Made by a program: the position numbers and the translations under genes. The notes under the pieces are model-generated. The model searched no databases. It saw nothing but the letters and a program-made list of their open reading frames with translations, and was not told where the DNA came from. Shown here piece after piece: positions 27,962-38,239 of a DNA stretch of 64,000 bases. The stretch is from Leptospira ilyithenensis (GTDB lineage: Bacteria; Spirochaetota; Leptospiria; Leptospirales; Leptospiraceae): assembly GCF_004771005.1 (NCBI RefSeq), contig NZ_RQHV01000042.1:62001-126000 (forward strand). The letters run 5' to 3'. The number at the start of each line of letters is the position of its first letter. Position 1 is the stretch's first letter.

Positions 27962-28737
27962 AACAAATAATGGTAAGAAAACGAAACATCCTGATAATAA
28001 GTATGCTTGGAAAATTCGAATCGAACTTCATGATTCCTTTGAACCGCATAACGTAGTTTTATATTGGCAGTATAATCGTTCTCATTTTGTGAAATATTAT
28101 AATAATGATATGCATAGTAGGCTTGGATTTTCCAGGGACCTATATTGTATAAAAAATTCAAAACTCCTTGCGGAGCAATTCTTGCATCGTTTTTAAAATA
28201 CCCGTGTGATTGCGCTTTTACACCGGCCATTACAGTAAACAAAAAGGAAGAATTTTCTCTGGAAAATTCATTCTGAAATGTGTAACCGTATGATGCTTCG
28301 GCGTTGACCGGAGTGATTCTGGAATACTCTTCTTTATTTTTCCAAACTGGCTGGTGTTTGGTTTTAACCGTTACTGTTTCCGCTCCCAAATCCAAAGCGT
28401 AAGTTTTTGACTCGGAAATACTATTATAAGGATTGAGAGAGTACATCTTAAGGACGTTCAATCGTGTTAGTTCCAACTTTTTGGAACTTTCATAATAGCG
28501 GACTGCACCGTTCATTACTTGAGTTTCCGAATTGGGAACGAACCCTTTGTCGGTGTTCAACAAATCATGGTAAGCCGGTCGGAACTGAATTTCAGCAAAA
28601 GCTCCCAAATTGGAGTAACCTATACTGCCGGAAACTCTCTTGGGTCCGTGACCTTCTTCGTTTGTTTGGGAAAATATCGGGAAAGAAAAAAATAAAAATA
28701 TTAAAAGTAAATAAAGGAAAACTAACTTAGCCCGCAC
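27958..28737 (-). CDS. Outer-membrane beta-barrel matching the C-terminal part of DUF4105 proteins
   Basis: 259 residues with a signal peptide ending FPIFSQ. The mature protein begins with beta strands and contains FRPAYHDLLNTDKGF, then RYYE and LxLTRLNVLKMYSLNP, which I recognise from the barrel half of DUF4105 (Lnb N-terminal periplasmic domain) proteins. It ends in aromatic residues (HYLF), usual for an outer-membrane barrel. The catalytic Lnb-like domain that normally precedes the barrel is absent, yet the gene has its own leader and start. It lies 7 bases after the DUF3015 gene. Family match is from memory. Confidence 0.62.
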   Translation of the reverse strand: MRAKLVFLYLLLIFLFFSFPIFSQTNEEGHGPKRVSGSIGYSNLGAFAEIQFRPAYHDLLNTDKGFVPNSETQVMNGAVRYYESSKKLELTRLNVLKMYSLNPYNSISESKTYALDLGAETVTVKTKHQPVWKNKEEYSRITPVNAEASYGYTFQNEFSRENSSFLFTVMAGVKAQSHGYFKNDARIAPQGVLNFLYNIGPWKIQAYYAYHYYNISQNENDYTANIKLRYAVQRNHEVRFEFSKHTYYQDVSFSYHYLF

Positions 28738-28744
28738 AATTTAA

Positions 28745-29236
28745 TCAAAACTGACAGGCTTCGCTCAATTCAAGGTCGGATCCTATTTCTTTCTTTAAAG
28801 ATGCAAGCAATAGTTTGGAATCCTTTCTTGTATCTGTAGTTAGGATTTTAGAATAATTTTTTTTGACAAGATTGCCTAATTGTTGCGAATGAGTAGGACA
28901 ACCTAACAACTGTGCAAATGCATCGAGACGTTCGCCACGTCCTGCCGCCATTTCAGATTCCAAACCCGCTTGGTTGTAATGAACAAATACTTCCTGGGCT
29001 TTTTCGGCTTTTACAATTCCATCATTTGTACAATTGGAAGTTCCTGAGGTGATCCCAAATGTCTGGTTGGAGGAGCTTCCGTTTGTAGTTGCAGCGATCA
29101 CTTGGGAAATATCATTTTTCCAAGCAGGTATCATTGAACCGAGTCCGCAACCTGCCATACCATAGTTGACTGCAGATAAACTAACACTAAATATACTAAG
29201 AAATGATATGCCGATTAATATAAAATCTCGAAACAT
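28745..29236 (-). CDS. DUF3015 family periplasmic protein
   Basis: 163 residues with a signal peptide (about 1-22). The mature part has the family's opening AGCGLGSM, then IAATTNGSS and QTFGITSGTSNC. Cysteines in GCGLG, SNCTN, GCPTH and EACQF could form two disulfides. Function unknown. GAAGGA sits before the ATG, within the end of the preceding small ORF. In other bacteria as I recall them, DUF3015 genes often sit next to DUF4105 genes, which fits the barrel gene downstream. Confidence 0.82.
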   Translation of the reverse strand: MFRDFILIGISFLSIFSVSLSAVNYGMAGCGLGSMIPAWKNDISQVIAATTNGSSSNQTFGITSGTSNCTNDGIVKAEKAQEVFVHYNQAGLESEMAAGRGERLDAFAQLLGCPTHSQQLGNLVKKNYSKILTTDTRKDSKLLLASLKKEIGSDLELSEACQF

Positions 29237-29238
29237 GA

Positions 29239-29466
29239 CTATCCTTCACGAAACAAAAGATCGGAACTTTCCACAGGATACGCATAAGATCCTTTCGCCA
29301 GAATCTCTCCTTGCAAACTGATCACAGCCCAAGTGCTTTCTTCTTTCGCTTTCTCTTGCATGCATTGTAAAAGATTGTTCGTAAAAATTTCTAATTTTTT
29401 AGACAATTGGGTAACAGGCGGGAAAGAAGGACTGGTTTCGTAATTCTGCGAGTCGTAAGATAGCAT
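29239..29466 (-). CDS. Small hypothetical protein
   Basis: 75 residues, no signal peptide or membrane segment. The C-terminal part has alternating strand-like segments (WAVISLQGEILAKGSYA). It ends 2 bases before the DUF3015 ATG and supplies that gene's ribosome binding site, which supports it being translated in the same operon. Family unknown. The gap 29467-29656 upstream holds the divergent promoters; I cannot place -35/-10 boxes with confidence. Confidence 0.5.
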   Translation of the reverse strand: MLSYDSQNYETSPSFPPVTQLSKKLEIFTNNLLQCMQEKAKEESTWAVISLQGEILAKGSYAYPVESSDLLFREG

Positions 29467-29656
29467 GGTTATTATTTATCCTGTTAACTTTAAAATCGGC
29501 AGAGTCACCAGAATGACTAAAGCCTAAAAACTGGAAAAATCCAGTCAATCAAGAGACATAATTCTGAATAAGAAAAGAGAAAACCAAACCGCTCACTTTT
29601 CCAGCTTTCATTGACGGAGCGGGCTTGACGAAAAACGCTAACTTCAGAGGAAGACT

Positions 29657-30580
29657 TTGCGCACTCCACAGATTAATCTTTTTAAAAAATCAAATCCTAT
29701 CAAAGCCAAGCTCATTCGGAAGGAAAGGCTAACCCCGGAGAAAGGGAAAGGCAAAAGACCGGCAAACGAAGGTGAGTCTGCCATATATAGAATTACACTT
29801 TCTCTCGATCATAGCGCTTATCCCTACCTGATCGGACAAAGTGCAGGTGTCATTCCCCCCGGTCTGGACCCGGTCAAGGTAGAGAAAGGCCTACCGGACA
29901 CAACGTATGCAGTTCGATTGTATTCCATTGCTTCTCCCTCCTTTAGCTTCGGGAAAACTCAAGACAATATCGAATTTGTAATCAAGCGGGATGATGTGTA
30001 TGATGAAAATGGAAACCTCCTCCATAAGGGAGCTTGTTCCAATTATATCTGCGATCTAAAGGAAGGAGCAGAAGTGATTCTGACCGGTCCTGCCGGTAAA
30101 AAATTTCTTCTCCCTCTCTCGGATTATACAGGGGATCTTTTTTTCCTGGCTACAGGAACGGGAGTAGCTCCTTATTTTGGGATGGTGGAAGAGATTTTGG
30201 AACACAAACTCATCCAATTCAAAGGAAATGTATATCTGATCTACGGCGCACCTTACTCGGATGAAATCGTTCTGCGGGAATATTTCGAGACAATGGAAAA
30301 AAAACATTCCAATTTCAAATTCATCACAGCGGTTAGCCGTGAAGAAAAAAACTCATTCGACGGTGGAAAATTATACATCAGTCACAGAGTTCGCGAACTC
30401 GCAAATGAAGTTTCCAACGCAATTTCCAATAACGGGCGTTTCTATATTTGCGGTGGACCCAAAGGAATGGAAAAAGGGGTCATCGAAGAAATGTTCAAAG
30501 CCGCAAAAAGTACTTTGTCTTATGAAGAATTTAAGAAAGATCTAGAGTCAAAAGACCAACTATTTGTGGAGACTTACTAA
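29657..30580 (+). CDS. Ferredoxin-NADP reductase, plastid type
   Basis: 307 residues starting at TTG 29657 behind AGAGGAAG. FAD-binding RLYSIAS near residue 87, ACSNYICD near 125 (the plastid-type CSN motif), NADP-binding GTGVAPYFG near 170 and CGGPKGME near 265, and a C-terminal tyrosine, the aromatic residue that stacks on the flavin in plastid-type enzymes. It transfers electrons between NADPH and ferredoxin or flavodoxin. A plastid-type FNR is already known in Leptospira interrogans. The PC4-like gene follows by 1 base. Confidence 0.93.
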   Translation: MRTPQINLFKKSNPIKAKLIRKERLTPEKGKGKRPANEGESAIYRITLSLDHSAYPYLIGQSAGVIPPGLDPVKVEKGLPDTTYAVRLYSIASPSFSFGKTQDNIEFVIKRDDVYDENGNLLHKGACSNYICDLKEGAEVILTGPAGKKFLLPLSDYTGDLFFLATGTGVAPYFGMVEEILEHKLIQFKGNVYLIYGAPYSDEIVLREYFETMEKKHSNFKFITAVSREEKNSFDGGKLYISHRVRELANEVSNAISNNGRFYICGGPKGMEKGVIEEMFKAAKSTLSYEEFKKDLESKDQLFVETY

Positions 30581-30581
30581 G

Positions 30582-30803
30582 ATGGCGAAACTAGGAATTA
30601 TCAAAGATATAGATAAAGGAAGAGGTGAAGTGATCCGGGTGGAAATTTCCGAATACAAAGGACAAACTTTCTTCAACATCCGGGTTTGGTACCAAGATGC
30701 TACCGGAGAATTTAAGCCCACTCAAAAAGGGGTCGCTCTTTCTCCCAGTGTAATTGGCGAATTGAAAGAAGCGATCGAAGAAGCGGAACGCTGGTTAGCT
30801 TAA
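30582..30803 (+). CDS. PC4/p15-like transcriptional coactivator domain protein
   Basis: 73 residues from the ATG at 30582, one base after the FNR stop. The sequence VRISEYKGQ-like strand (here [18 protein letters not shown]), a Lys-rich turn and the final helix [13 protein letters not shown] match the PC4 single-strand-binding fold found in small bacterial proteins. Probably binds single-stranded nucleic acid. The last 4 bases overlap the convergent VWA-STAS gene. Confidence 0.75.
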   Translation: MAKLGIIKDIDKGRGEVIRVEISEYKGQTFFNIRVWYQDATGEFKPTQKGVALSPSVIGELKEAIEEAERWLA

Positions 30804-32446
30804 CTTTCCACTTCGCCTTGGTTTGCAAATATAATTCTTTGTAGAGTTTCTCTTGCCAAAGGCAACGTCTCTGCGACCCGAATGTGGTTGTAGAGACGAG
30901 TGATTTCAAAAACCTTTTTAACGGAATCACGGATATTTGCAGCGATGAATTCCCCGCCTCTTCTTCGCAACCATCCCACAATCTGAATCAAAGTTCCTAT
31001 CGCGGACGAATCAATATGAGCCGTATCTGAAAAGTCAAAAACCACATAACGAAATCCTTCTTCCAGTTTTTTCTCAACCATGGTTTTGATTTCAGGGCAT
31101 TTGTAGAGATCGATATCACCTTTCGTTTTGAATTCGAAAATTTCATCATGAACTTGGACCCCTTTCATATCTATTTTTTCCGGACCTCTGGCGATAAAAG
31201 AAGACCCGGCAAATATATGTTTGGTGAGATTGTTGGATTTTTCCTGAATTTTTGCATCCATCAATTGGAGTCTGTGCACCAAAGATCCCAGCGCGTTCGG
31301 AGAAAATTGTTTGTTCGCTTCAATGTCTTGAATCAATCCCAACAAAATCAATCTTGCGTCTTCCAGGTTGCCCTGTTTGACAAGTTCGCTGATTTTAGAA
31401 ATCCCTTTACCTGCATTGGCAACTAGCATCTCTACCAACACATCGGGATCTTGTTTTCCTTTTACGTCTCCGTACTGAATGGGAAAATCCATCTCTTGGG
31501 ATTCCAATTTCATCTGGTTGACTAAATTATAATAAGTCACTTTGGAATGAAAGACAGGTTCCTCGATTTTACGAATGGATTCGTCGATTTCCAATTTTAC
31601 AACAATGTTTCGAATATCATCGGAACGGATATCACCTGTTTGGATATTGATCTTTTGTCGTCCCAGACTTTTGGCATCGCCTTGGAACTCCGCAATTTCT
31701 TCCGATACCTGATGAGAAAAATCGTTCAATAGTTCTTTGAAATGGACACCCGGGGCAAGTGTGAGTTCCAAATCAATAGCCTGTGCATAGAGAGCACCTA
31801 TATCTCCGAATTCCTGAAAGAAAATATCCGATGCACCTTCGGGATTGTCTACGAAGTAAAAATTCCCCCCGCCCGCTTTGGCAATATCAACTAACATAGA
31901 TTCATTGAAGTCATTTCCCACGCCGATTGTAGTTGTGGAAATCCCTCTCGCAAAATGATCTTTCGCAATTTGAATGAACGGAGCCGGCTCTTTAATTCCC
32001 GAAGTAGGATTTCCATCCGTAAGCAAAATCACCCGTTTGTATGCATTCGGAACCGAAGCGGCTTCAACGGCACGAAGCGCAGAAAGCCAACCACCGCTTA
32101 AATTGGTAGAGGTGCCCACTTGAATGCTACGAAGCCTGTCTGATACGGAAATTTTTTCAGTAAGATGAGTCACTGCCTGAATGATTTGCACATCAGCGGA
32201 ATAAGCGATAATGGCAAGTAAATCATGACGAGTGAGCCAATTGACCAATGCACAGGAAGCTTCAATCACTGCTTCTATCTTGTCGCCTTTCATAGACCAA
32301 CTTTTATCAATGGCAAGGCCGATGACAATGGGTTGTCTTTGTGTTAAACTGGGATTAGCGGGAGTTCTTAGCCTAAGCAAAAGATGATTTTCTTGGGGAA
32401 CACCCGGCACTACGTTCGGGTATTCGAATTTTGCCTCAATCTGCAT
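30800..32446 (-). CDS. VWA domain - STAS domain fusion protein
   Basis: 548 residues, no signal peptide, so cytosolic. The von Willebrand A domain (about 38-235) has a complete MIDAS: D47-x-S49-x-S51, a threonine in TSTNLSG and an aspartate in [11 protein letters not shown] beta-rich region follows, then a helical part (about 340-400). The C-terminal 100 residues are a STAS domain ([20 protein letters not shown]) like anti-sigma-factor antagonists, with the phosphorylatable serine in IDSSAIG. It could combine metal-dependent binding with a partner-switching signal. No kinase or phosphatase is adjacent. Confidence 0.82.
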   Translation of the reverse strand: MQIEAKFEYPNVVPGVPQENHLLLRLRTPANPSLTQRQPIVIGLAIDKSWSMKGDKIEAVIEASCALVNWLTRHDLLAIIAYSADVQIIQAVTHLTEKISVSDRLRSIQVGTSTNLSGGWLSALRAVEAASVPNAYKRVILLTDGNPTSGIKEPAPFIQIAKDHFARGISTTTIGVGNDFNESMLVDIAKAGGGNFYFVDNPEGASDIFFQEFGDIGALYAQAIDLELTLAPGVHFKELLNDFSHQVSEEIAEFQGDAKSLGRQKINIQTGDIRSDDIRNIVVKLEIDESIRKIEEPVFHSKVTYYNLVNQMKLESQEMDFPIQYGDVKGKQDPDVLVEMLVANAGKGISKISELVKQGNLEDARLILLGLIQDIEANKQFSPNALGSLVHRLQLMDAKIQEKSNNLTKHIFAGSSFIARGPEKIDMKGVQVHDEIFEFKTKGDIDLYKCPEIKTMVEKKLEEGFRYVVFDFSDTAHIDSSAIGTLIQIVGWLRRRGGEFIAANIRDSVKKVFEITRLYNHIRVAETLPLARETLQRIIFANQGEVES

Positions 32447-32526
32447 GACGCTATGAAGATTTATCTATTTTAACTTTCCGCAAGAACAATTTATGATTTA
32501 TTGTCATCTAATGGTTTTTCAATTCT

Positions 32527-33237
32527 ATGTTGGGTAATGTTCACGAAATATATCATTCTGTCTCGGGAGAAGGCATTTCGCAAGGAATCCCGACAATCTT
32601 TATTCGTTTTGCAGGTTGTTCCCTTCGTTGTGGAAAAACCGAAAATAAAAAATTATGGTGTGACACACCGTACGCACTTGGCCCCAACCAAGGAAATTCC
32701 ATGGATCTGGATTCCATTATCAAGGAAGTGGAAACAATCGATCCTTTTGGTACTTCGCAAATTTTACTAACAGGTGGGGAACCTCTGGAAGGTAAAAACG
32801 GAGAGATGAGTTCTCTGATTTGCAAATATATTTTCCAAACACGAATCCATACAAACAAACCCTATCCTGCGCCCAGGATCGAAACAAACGGAAAAGAAAC
32901 AATCACTGATGAAACCGATCGGGTTTATACAATGGATTATAAATTACCCGGGTCGGGAATGGAAGAACGGATGGAAAAAGAAAATTTTTCCGTTTTGAGA
33001 AAGAGACATAATATTCTTGACGAAATCAAGTTCGTGGTGCGTGATAGATACGATTTTGAAAGAAGTTTAGAAGTTCTCCGCGAATTTTCCCCCGATACGA
33101 ATATACTTTATTCACCGGTTTTTGGAGAGATGGATGCAAACGAACTTGTAGAATGGATTAAAAAAGAAAATCCGCCTAAGGCACGCTTGTCGCTACAAAT
33201 ACACAAAGTATTATGGGGTAATAAAAAAGGAGTTTGA
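32527..33237 (+). CDS. queE: 7-carboxy-7-deazaguanine synthase (radical SAM), QueE
   Basis: 236 residues. Contracts 6-carboxytetrahydropterin to 7-carboxy-7-deazaguanine in queuosine synthesis, using S-adenosylmethionine and a [4Fe-4S] cluster. Seen: SVSGEG near the N-terminus, the cluster cysteines C31, C35 and C45, TGGEPL near 84 and ETNG near 120. The cluster loop is CX3CX9C instead of the usual CX3CX2C because of an insert before WCDT. The stop overlaps the helicase start (TGATG). No queCDF genes are in the window. Confidence 0.88.
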   Translation: MLGNVHEIYHSVSGEGISQGIPTIFIRFAGCSLRCGKTENKKLWCDTPYALGPNQGNSMDLDSIIKEVETIDPFGTSQILLTGGEPLEGKNGEMSSLICKYIFQTRIHTNKPYPAPRIETNGKETITDETDRVYTMDYKLPGSGMEERMEKENFSVLRKRHNILDEIKFVVRDRYDFERSLEVLREFSPDTNILYSPVFGEMDANELVEWIKKENPPKARLSLQIHKVLWGNKKGV

Positions 33238-36080
33238 TGGAAATCCCAACACAGCTAAGTTTAGATTTTGAATCCGTTCATGAAACAAAACAAACTTATG
33301 AATATGCATTTTTAACCGATGAACCGGAATTAGGTTTCGGCAAAATTTTAAACGAAACCAACACATCTCTCGAATTACTTTTTGAGTCCAAAGAAATCTT
33401 CAAAACCATCTCCAAAAGAAATCCAAAACTTTATTATTTAAAAAAATATCCGAATTCTCTCCGGGAATGGGAAGAATTTCCACGCGCTATGGAAGTCGCG
33501 CTCCAGGCCTACCAACTCAAATTAACTCATAGTTTCGATAAACTTTCTTCTTTATCCAATTCCCGAACAAGACTTCTCCCTCACCAAATTGAATCTACCT
33601 TCATCGTCGCAAACAGCCTTCGACCCAGGTTTATTTTGGCGGATGAAGTAGGACTCGGAAAAACCATCGAAGCAGGACTCGCGATGAAAGAGTTGATGTT
33701 TCGCCGTGGACTTAAACGAGTGTTAGTTGTAGCACCTTCTCCTCTTCTAATTCAGTGGCAACAGGAAATGCGAAACAAATTCAATGAGGATTTTGCCATT
33801 GTCCGTAGAAGAAATTTTATCACCAACGGAGAAGACCACTGGCGCAATTTTAATAAAGTGATCACTTCCATTGATTTTATTAAAAACCCGATTTATGCGG
33901 AAGAAATCCTGAAAGTAAAATGGGATATTGTTATTTTCGATGAAGCTCACAGACTCCGACGGGATTATTCCAAAATCACAAGAGGTTATCTTTTTGCAGA
34001 AAAAATATCCCGCAAAACAGAGTGTTTGTTGCTACTGACGGCAACCCCATTCCGCGGAAAATTGGAAGAATTGTTTTATTTACTCCATTTGGTTGATCCG
34101 AATATTTTAGGGCCTTATCATACGTTCGTAAACGATTATGTGATCGGTGGAAAAACCGATTTGAAAGAAAAAATCTCCAAAGTGCTGCTTCGTCGAAGAA
34201 AGGTGGAAGTAGGCGGATTTACAAAACGATTTGCAAAGACAGTGCAGATTGATCTTTCTCCCATTGAACGCCAGTTTTATGAAGAAACTACGGATTATGT
34301 AAAGCGCGAATACAACCTTGCAATGGGAACAAAAAACCGTGCCGTCGGTTTTGTGATGATCGTATTCCAAAAGCTCTTGGATAGCTCCGTAATCGCTTTA
34401 TTGTCAGCACTCCAAAAAAGAAAATTCATGTTGGAATCAAAATTCCATTATATGAAAGAACAGGAAGTGAGTGTGGATGATTGGGACTTGGATGAAACGG
34501 AAGGTGTAGAGGATTTCCTAAGCGTATTGGATGAATCCGAAATGTCAAACTTCCAAAGAGTGAAACGGGAACTATTTACTTTGAATCGGCTCATCCATCT
34601 GGGAAAACAAATCAAAGAAGACCGCAAGTCTCAAAAATTGAAAGAGACTTTGGCCAAATTGAAAAAAGAAGGCCATAAAAAATTCATCATCTTCACTCAA
34701 TTCAGAACCACTCAAGATCATATCCATGCGTTGCTCGAACCCGATTTCAAAATCGTATCTTTCCATGGTTCCCTTAGCATGGATGATAAAGAAAGAGCGA
34801 TTCAAAAATTCAAAGAAGAGTATGAAATCATTATTTGTACGGAAGCCGGTGGTGAAGGAAGAAATTTACAATTTGCAAATATTCTTTTCAATTACGATCT
34901 TCCTTGGAGTCCTCTAAAGATAGAACAAAGGATAGGAAGGATTCATAGATTCGGTCAAAAAGATAACGTTTATATTTTTAACTTCGCTTCCAAGGACACG
35001 GTTGCAGAAAGAATTTTAGAAGTACTTTCCAACAAAATCAAACTATTTGAAGAATCCATCGGCGCTTCCGACGAACTACTTGGCACCATTGAAGGGGAGT
35101 TGGACTTTAACTCCAGTTTTATGAAGTTTATCACCGGAACAAAATCGAAAGAAGAATTGGAAACCGAATTTGATCTGCGTATTCAAGTAGCGCAGAAAGG
35201 TTTTCAAAAATTGAATTCATTAGTCACTCCCAAATTGCTTGATTTCAATTTGAAAGATTATTATGATCATACGCAAGATGAAAGAGATTGGAACAATCAA
35301 CACTTGGAAGAGGTAGTGACTCTCGGTTCTAATTTTTTTTATAACCAATTGCCCGGTAGCCTGGCACAAACCGGTAAAGGGAAATACAATTACACTCATC
35401 CGGATGGAAAAGTAAAGACCGCAACCTTTGATTCGGAATATGCGCTCACAAACGATTCCGTTGAGTTCTTGGCGTTCGGTCATCCTTTTGTGGAAAAGGT
35501 CACTGAACTACTAACAGCATCTCAAGTAGGCACGAGAAAGAAATATGTACATTCGGATACCATTAAAAACAAAATCCTTTTTGTTTTCCTTGTAGAATTT
35601 CAATTCTCACTAAAACGGATGGAGATTAGCTTTTTAGAATATGATTTGAATAAAAAAGAAATCAAAGTTCTCTCCGAAAAAACTCCTGAATGGGAAAAAG
35701 CCACTACGTATGTTGCGGACAAAGAACTTTCCATGTCGGTTTTGGAACAAGCATTCATTCAATCCTTTCCTTATATTGAAAACAATGTGGAAATAAGAAA
35801 AGAAACCCTAAGAAAGGAAACTCTTTCGATTTTCCAAAAAGAAGAATATAAAATCGAACTATCTCATCAAAAAACGATCCGACAGTTGGAAGAAAAATTA
35901 ATGCGGCAGGAGGCTGCTTATAAATGGGACGCTCGTCCTGAAAAAAAAGCAGTTTTGCATAGAACAATGAAAGAAATCCAACGTGTCAAAGAAGAATTTG
36001 AAATCGAAATTCGAAAAGTTAGAAACGGATCGAAGATCACTCACAAAATCGAATTGTTCCAAACTTATATAGCATATTAA
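33237..36080 (+). CDS. SNF2-family DEAH helicase-like ATPase (RapA-like)
   Basis: 947 residues from the ATG at 33237 with AAGGAG upstream. The ATPase has [13 protein letters not shown] (Walker A) near residue 138, DEAH ([14 protein letters not shown]) near 238, LTATPFRG near 265, and a helicase C part with [15 protein letters not shown] and [11 protein letters not shown]. The last 300 residues are a poorly conserved helical extension. Such enzymes remodel stalled RNA polymerase (RapA) or other protein-DNA complexes. No methyltransferase or nuclease is adjacent, so I do not read it as a defence system. Confidence 0.87.
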   Translation: MEIPTQLSLDFESVHETKQTYEYAFLTDEPELGFGKILNETNTSLELLFESKEIFKTISKRNPKLYYLKKYPNSLREWEEFPRAMEVALQAYQLKLTHSFDKLSSLSNSRTRLLPHQIESTFIVANSLRPRFILADEVGLGKTIEAGLAMKELMFRRGLKRVLVVAPSPLLIQWQQEMRNKFNEDFAIVRRRNFITNGEDHWRNFNKVITSIDFIKNPIYAEEILKVKWDIVIFDEAHRLRRDYSKITRGYLFAEKISRKTECLLLLTATPFRGKLEELFYLLHLVDPNILGPYHTFVNDYVIGGKTDLKEKISKVLLRRRKVEVGGFTKRFAKTVQIDLSPIERQFYEETTDYVKREYNLAMGTKNRAVGFVMIVFQKLLDSSVIALLSALQKRKFMLESKFHYMKEQEVSVDDWDLDETEGVEDFLSVLDESEMSNFQRVKRELFTLNRLIHLGKQIKEDRKSQKLKETLAKLKKEGHKKFIIFTQFRTTQDHIHALLEPDFKIVSFHGSLSMDDKERAIQKFKEEYEIIICTEAGGEGRNLQFANILFNYDLPWSPLKIEQRIGRIHRFGQKDNVYIFNFASKDTVAERILEVLSNKIKLFEESIGASDELLGTIEGELDFNSSFMKFITGTKSKEELETEFDLRIQVAQKGFQKLNSLVTPKLLDFNLKDYYDHTQDERDWNNQHLEEVVTLGSNFFYNQLPGSLAQTGKGKYNYTHPDGKVKTATFDSEYALTNDSVEFLAFGHPFVEKVTELLTASQVGTRKKYVHSDTIKNKILFVFLVEFQFSLKRMEISFLEYDLNKKEIKVLSEKTPEWEKATTYVADKELSMSVLEQAFIQSFPYIENNVEIRKETLRKETLSIFQKEEYKIELSHQKTIRQLEEKLMRQEAAYKWDARPEKKAVLHRTMKEIQRVKEEFEIEIRKVRNGSKITHKIELFQTYIAY

Positions 36081-36119
36081 ATTCATTTACAATCCGTTAC
36101 AATCTTATCTTATTTGTTC

Positions 36120-37367
36120 ATGCAAACAGACAAGATCCCTTTTTGGTTAAAGATTTTTATAGGTCTGGTATTTGGTGTCATTGCCGGAATTTGTTTTCAT
36201 CCGGATAGAAATTTCATTTCCGAAGAAACCGCATCTACGTTCCTTCCCTGGCTAAGATTTCCCGGGGATGTTTTTTTAAATCTTCTGCAGATGATAATGA
36301 TTCCTTTGGTAATCGCATCGGTTGCCTTAGGTGTTTCCAGTCTTTCCAACTTGTCCGATCTTTATAAATTGGGAACGAGAGTATTTTTATATTTTATCAT
36401 TACCACTATTCTTTCCATTTCCATCGGAATCTCATTGGCTTTACTCGTCAAACCTGGGAACAAAATCAACCAAGCCGAAGTATCTTTATCTAAAATAGAC
36501 AAAGACATTTCGAAATCGGAAAAAAAAGAACCCATTCCTAAAATCATTGCCGATATCATTCCCAATAATGTGGTCAAAGCGATTGCAGAAAAACAAATGT
36601 TATCTCTAGTGGTTTTTGGAATTTTTCTCGGCATTTTCTTCTTGTCTGCAGATTCCATCAAAGTGGCACCTCTGAGGAACCTGCTTCTTTCCATTGAAGG
36701 TTTTTCCATCTGGGTTGTGGAGCAGGCAATGAAGATAGCTCCGTTCGCAGTCTTTGGTCTTATGGCATTCGCATTAACCCAGATAGGAGTAGCATTGCTC
36801 ACCGGATTATTTTATTACGTTCTTACTGTGTTAGTCGGTTTGTTTTTGGTATTATTGATGTATGTTCTTTTTGCCTACTTATTTGGAAATAGAAAGCCGA
36901 TTCAATTTTTAAATGAAATCAGAGAAATTCAAATCCTCGGATTTTCCACATCAAGTTCCAGTTCCGTATTACCCTTTTCTTTGAAAATTGCAAAGGAGAA
37001 GATGAAAATCAGAGAAAAGATCGCCGATTTTGTACTTCCTTTAGGTGCCACAGTGAACATGGATGGAACAGCTTTGTACCAAGGAGTGGCGACGATTTTT
37101 CTCAGTCAGGTTTACCAAATTGATTTCAGCATCATGGAGTTGATCCTTCTGGTATTTACCGTGACCGGAGCATCAATTGGAACTGCTGCGACACCGGGTG
37201 TTGGAATTGTTATCCTAGGTTCGATTTTACATTCGTTTCATATACCGATTGAGGGCATCGCAATCCTTTTTGGCGTTGACCGATTTTTAGATATGTGTCG
37301 AACATCTGTAAATCTCAGTGGAGATTTGACAGCAACAGTCATAATGGATCACTGGTGGAAGGATTAA
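36120..37367 (+). CDS. Dicarboxylate/amino acid:cation symporter (DAACS family)
   Basis: 415 residues from the ATG at 36120 (a TTG at 36114 is also in frame). About eight hydrophobic helices plus re-entrant loops. The substrate signatures are present: a serine-rich SSSSSVLPFS loop, GATVNMDGTALYQG, TGASIGTAATPG, and DRFLDMCRTSVNLSGD near the C-terminus, where an arginine in this helix favours acidic substrates such as glutamate or C4-dicarboxylates. Its TAA directly abuts the next ATG, suggesting transcription continues into the envelope-protein cluster. Confidence 0.9.
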   Translation: MQTDKIPFWLKIFIGLVFGVIAGICFHPDRNFISEETASTFLPWLRFPGDVFLNLLQMIMIPLVIASVALGVSSLSNLSDLYKLGTRVFLYFIITTILSISIGISLALLVKPGNKINQAEVSLSKIDKDISKSEKKEPIPKIIADIIPNNVVKAIAEKQMLSLVVFGIFLGIFFLSADSIKVAPLRNLLLSIEGFSIWVVEQAMKIAPFAVFGLMAFALTQIGVALLTGLFYYVLTVLVGLFLVLLMYVLFAYLFGNRKPIQFLNEIREIQILGFSTSSSSSVLPFSLKIAKEKMKIREKIADFVLPLGATVNMDGTALYQGVATIFLSQVYQIDFSIMELILLVFTVTGASIGTAATPGVGIVILGSILHSFHIPIEGIAILFGVDRFLDMCRTSVNLSGDLTATVIMDHWWKD

Positions 37368-38234
37368 ATGAAAATGAGTCATCTTCACAAACTAATTCTT
37401 GTAATCGGATTCTTCGGACTCGTTTCAAACTGCGATACAAAGAAAGAATATACCAATGACATAACTGCAAATATGCTTTGTTATACCCTCGCGGCATGTA
37501 ACAAATCCAATCCCTCCAAAGTAGGAATGATTGGAGATAGCTGGACGGATTTATTATTAGGTTTTCCGGCAGTTGACGCGCTGAGAGTCCAGTTGGAAAA
37601 AAACCACGGATATCAGATAACTGGTGCTACATTGGGTGGACAGACTTTAAATGCCGCTTTAAACTTAGGACTCCATTTCCAGGTAATCGACCAGGCAGGC
37701 GCGGACATCCATTCCATCATACTTTCCCTAGGCGGAAATGACATCCAAGCCCGCCTAAGCGAATACAGCTCCAATCCCGATTCGGTTCAAGCAGAAAGAC
37801 TTTCTACAATCAAATCACAATTGCGAACCATGATTCAATCCGGCAATGCTTATAAAATTTCCAAATACGGCGGGCAGCCAATTCGCTGGATCATACACGG
37901 GTACGATTATTCAAACCCGTTCAAAACTCCTGTCATTCTAAATTCCGATGAAGGTTGCAAATCCGCTTTTGCGAGTGCAGGGATTGTTCTTACTGATTCC
38001 GAGGTTCCTGTATTCTCGGCAAAACAATTGGACGGATTCAATGAAATGCTGAGAAGTTTCACAAAAGAAGAACCTTACTTCTATTATGTGGATTTAAGAA
38101 AAACCTTAGGCGGACCTAACATATCCAACCCGGATTTGATGCTTGACTGCATTCATCCGAACAGTTTGGGTTTTTCCCTTCTTGCAGGAAAACTGGCTCC
38201 ACTCATCGCACCCATCACCAAAGAAGGAAATTAA
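37368..38234 (+). CDS. SGNH/GDSL-like hydrolase, lipoprotein
   Basis: 288 residues starting directly after the symporter stop. The leader ends LVSNC, a lipobox at cysteine 22. SGNH blocks: catalytic serine S58 in MIGDSWTD, the glycine in TLGGQTLN, the asparagine in SLGGNDIQ, and D260/H263 in DCIHPN. Such enzymes hydrolyse esters, including acyl or acetyl groups on lipids and polysaccharides. As a lipoprotein it would act in the periplasm or at the surface. The beta-barrel gene starts 5 bases later. Confidence 0.82.
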   Translation: MKMSHLHKLILVIGFFGLVSNCDTKKEYTNDITANMLCYTLAACNKSNPSKVGMIGDSWTDLLLGFPAVDALRVQLEKNHGYQITGATLGGQTLNAALNLGLHFQVIDQAGADIHSIILSLGGNDIQARLSEYSSNPDSVQAERLSTIKSQLRTMIQSGNAYKISKYGGQPIRWIIHGYDYSNPFKTPVILNSDEGCKSAFASAGIVLTDSEVPVFSAKQLDGFNEMLRSFTKEEPYFYYVDLRKTLGGPNISNPDLMLDCIHPNSLGFSLLAGKLAPLIAPITKEGN

Positions 38235-38239
38235 TCGAA

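Noticed and set aside
33237..36080. SNF2 helicase as part of a phage-defence island
   Set aside because: Neighbours are queE and a symporter; no nuclease, methylase or integrase is nearby, and the queE overlap suggests an ordinary operon.
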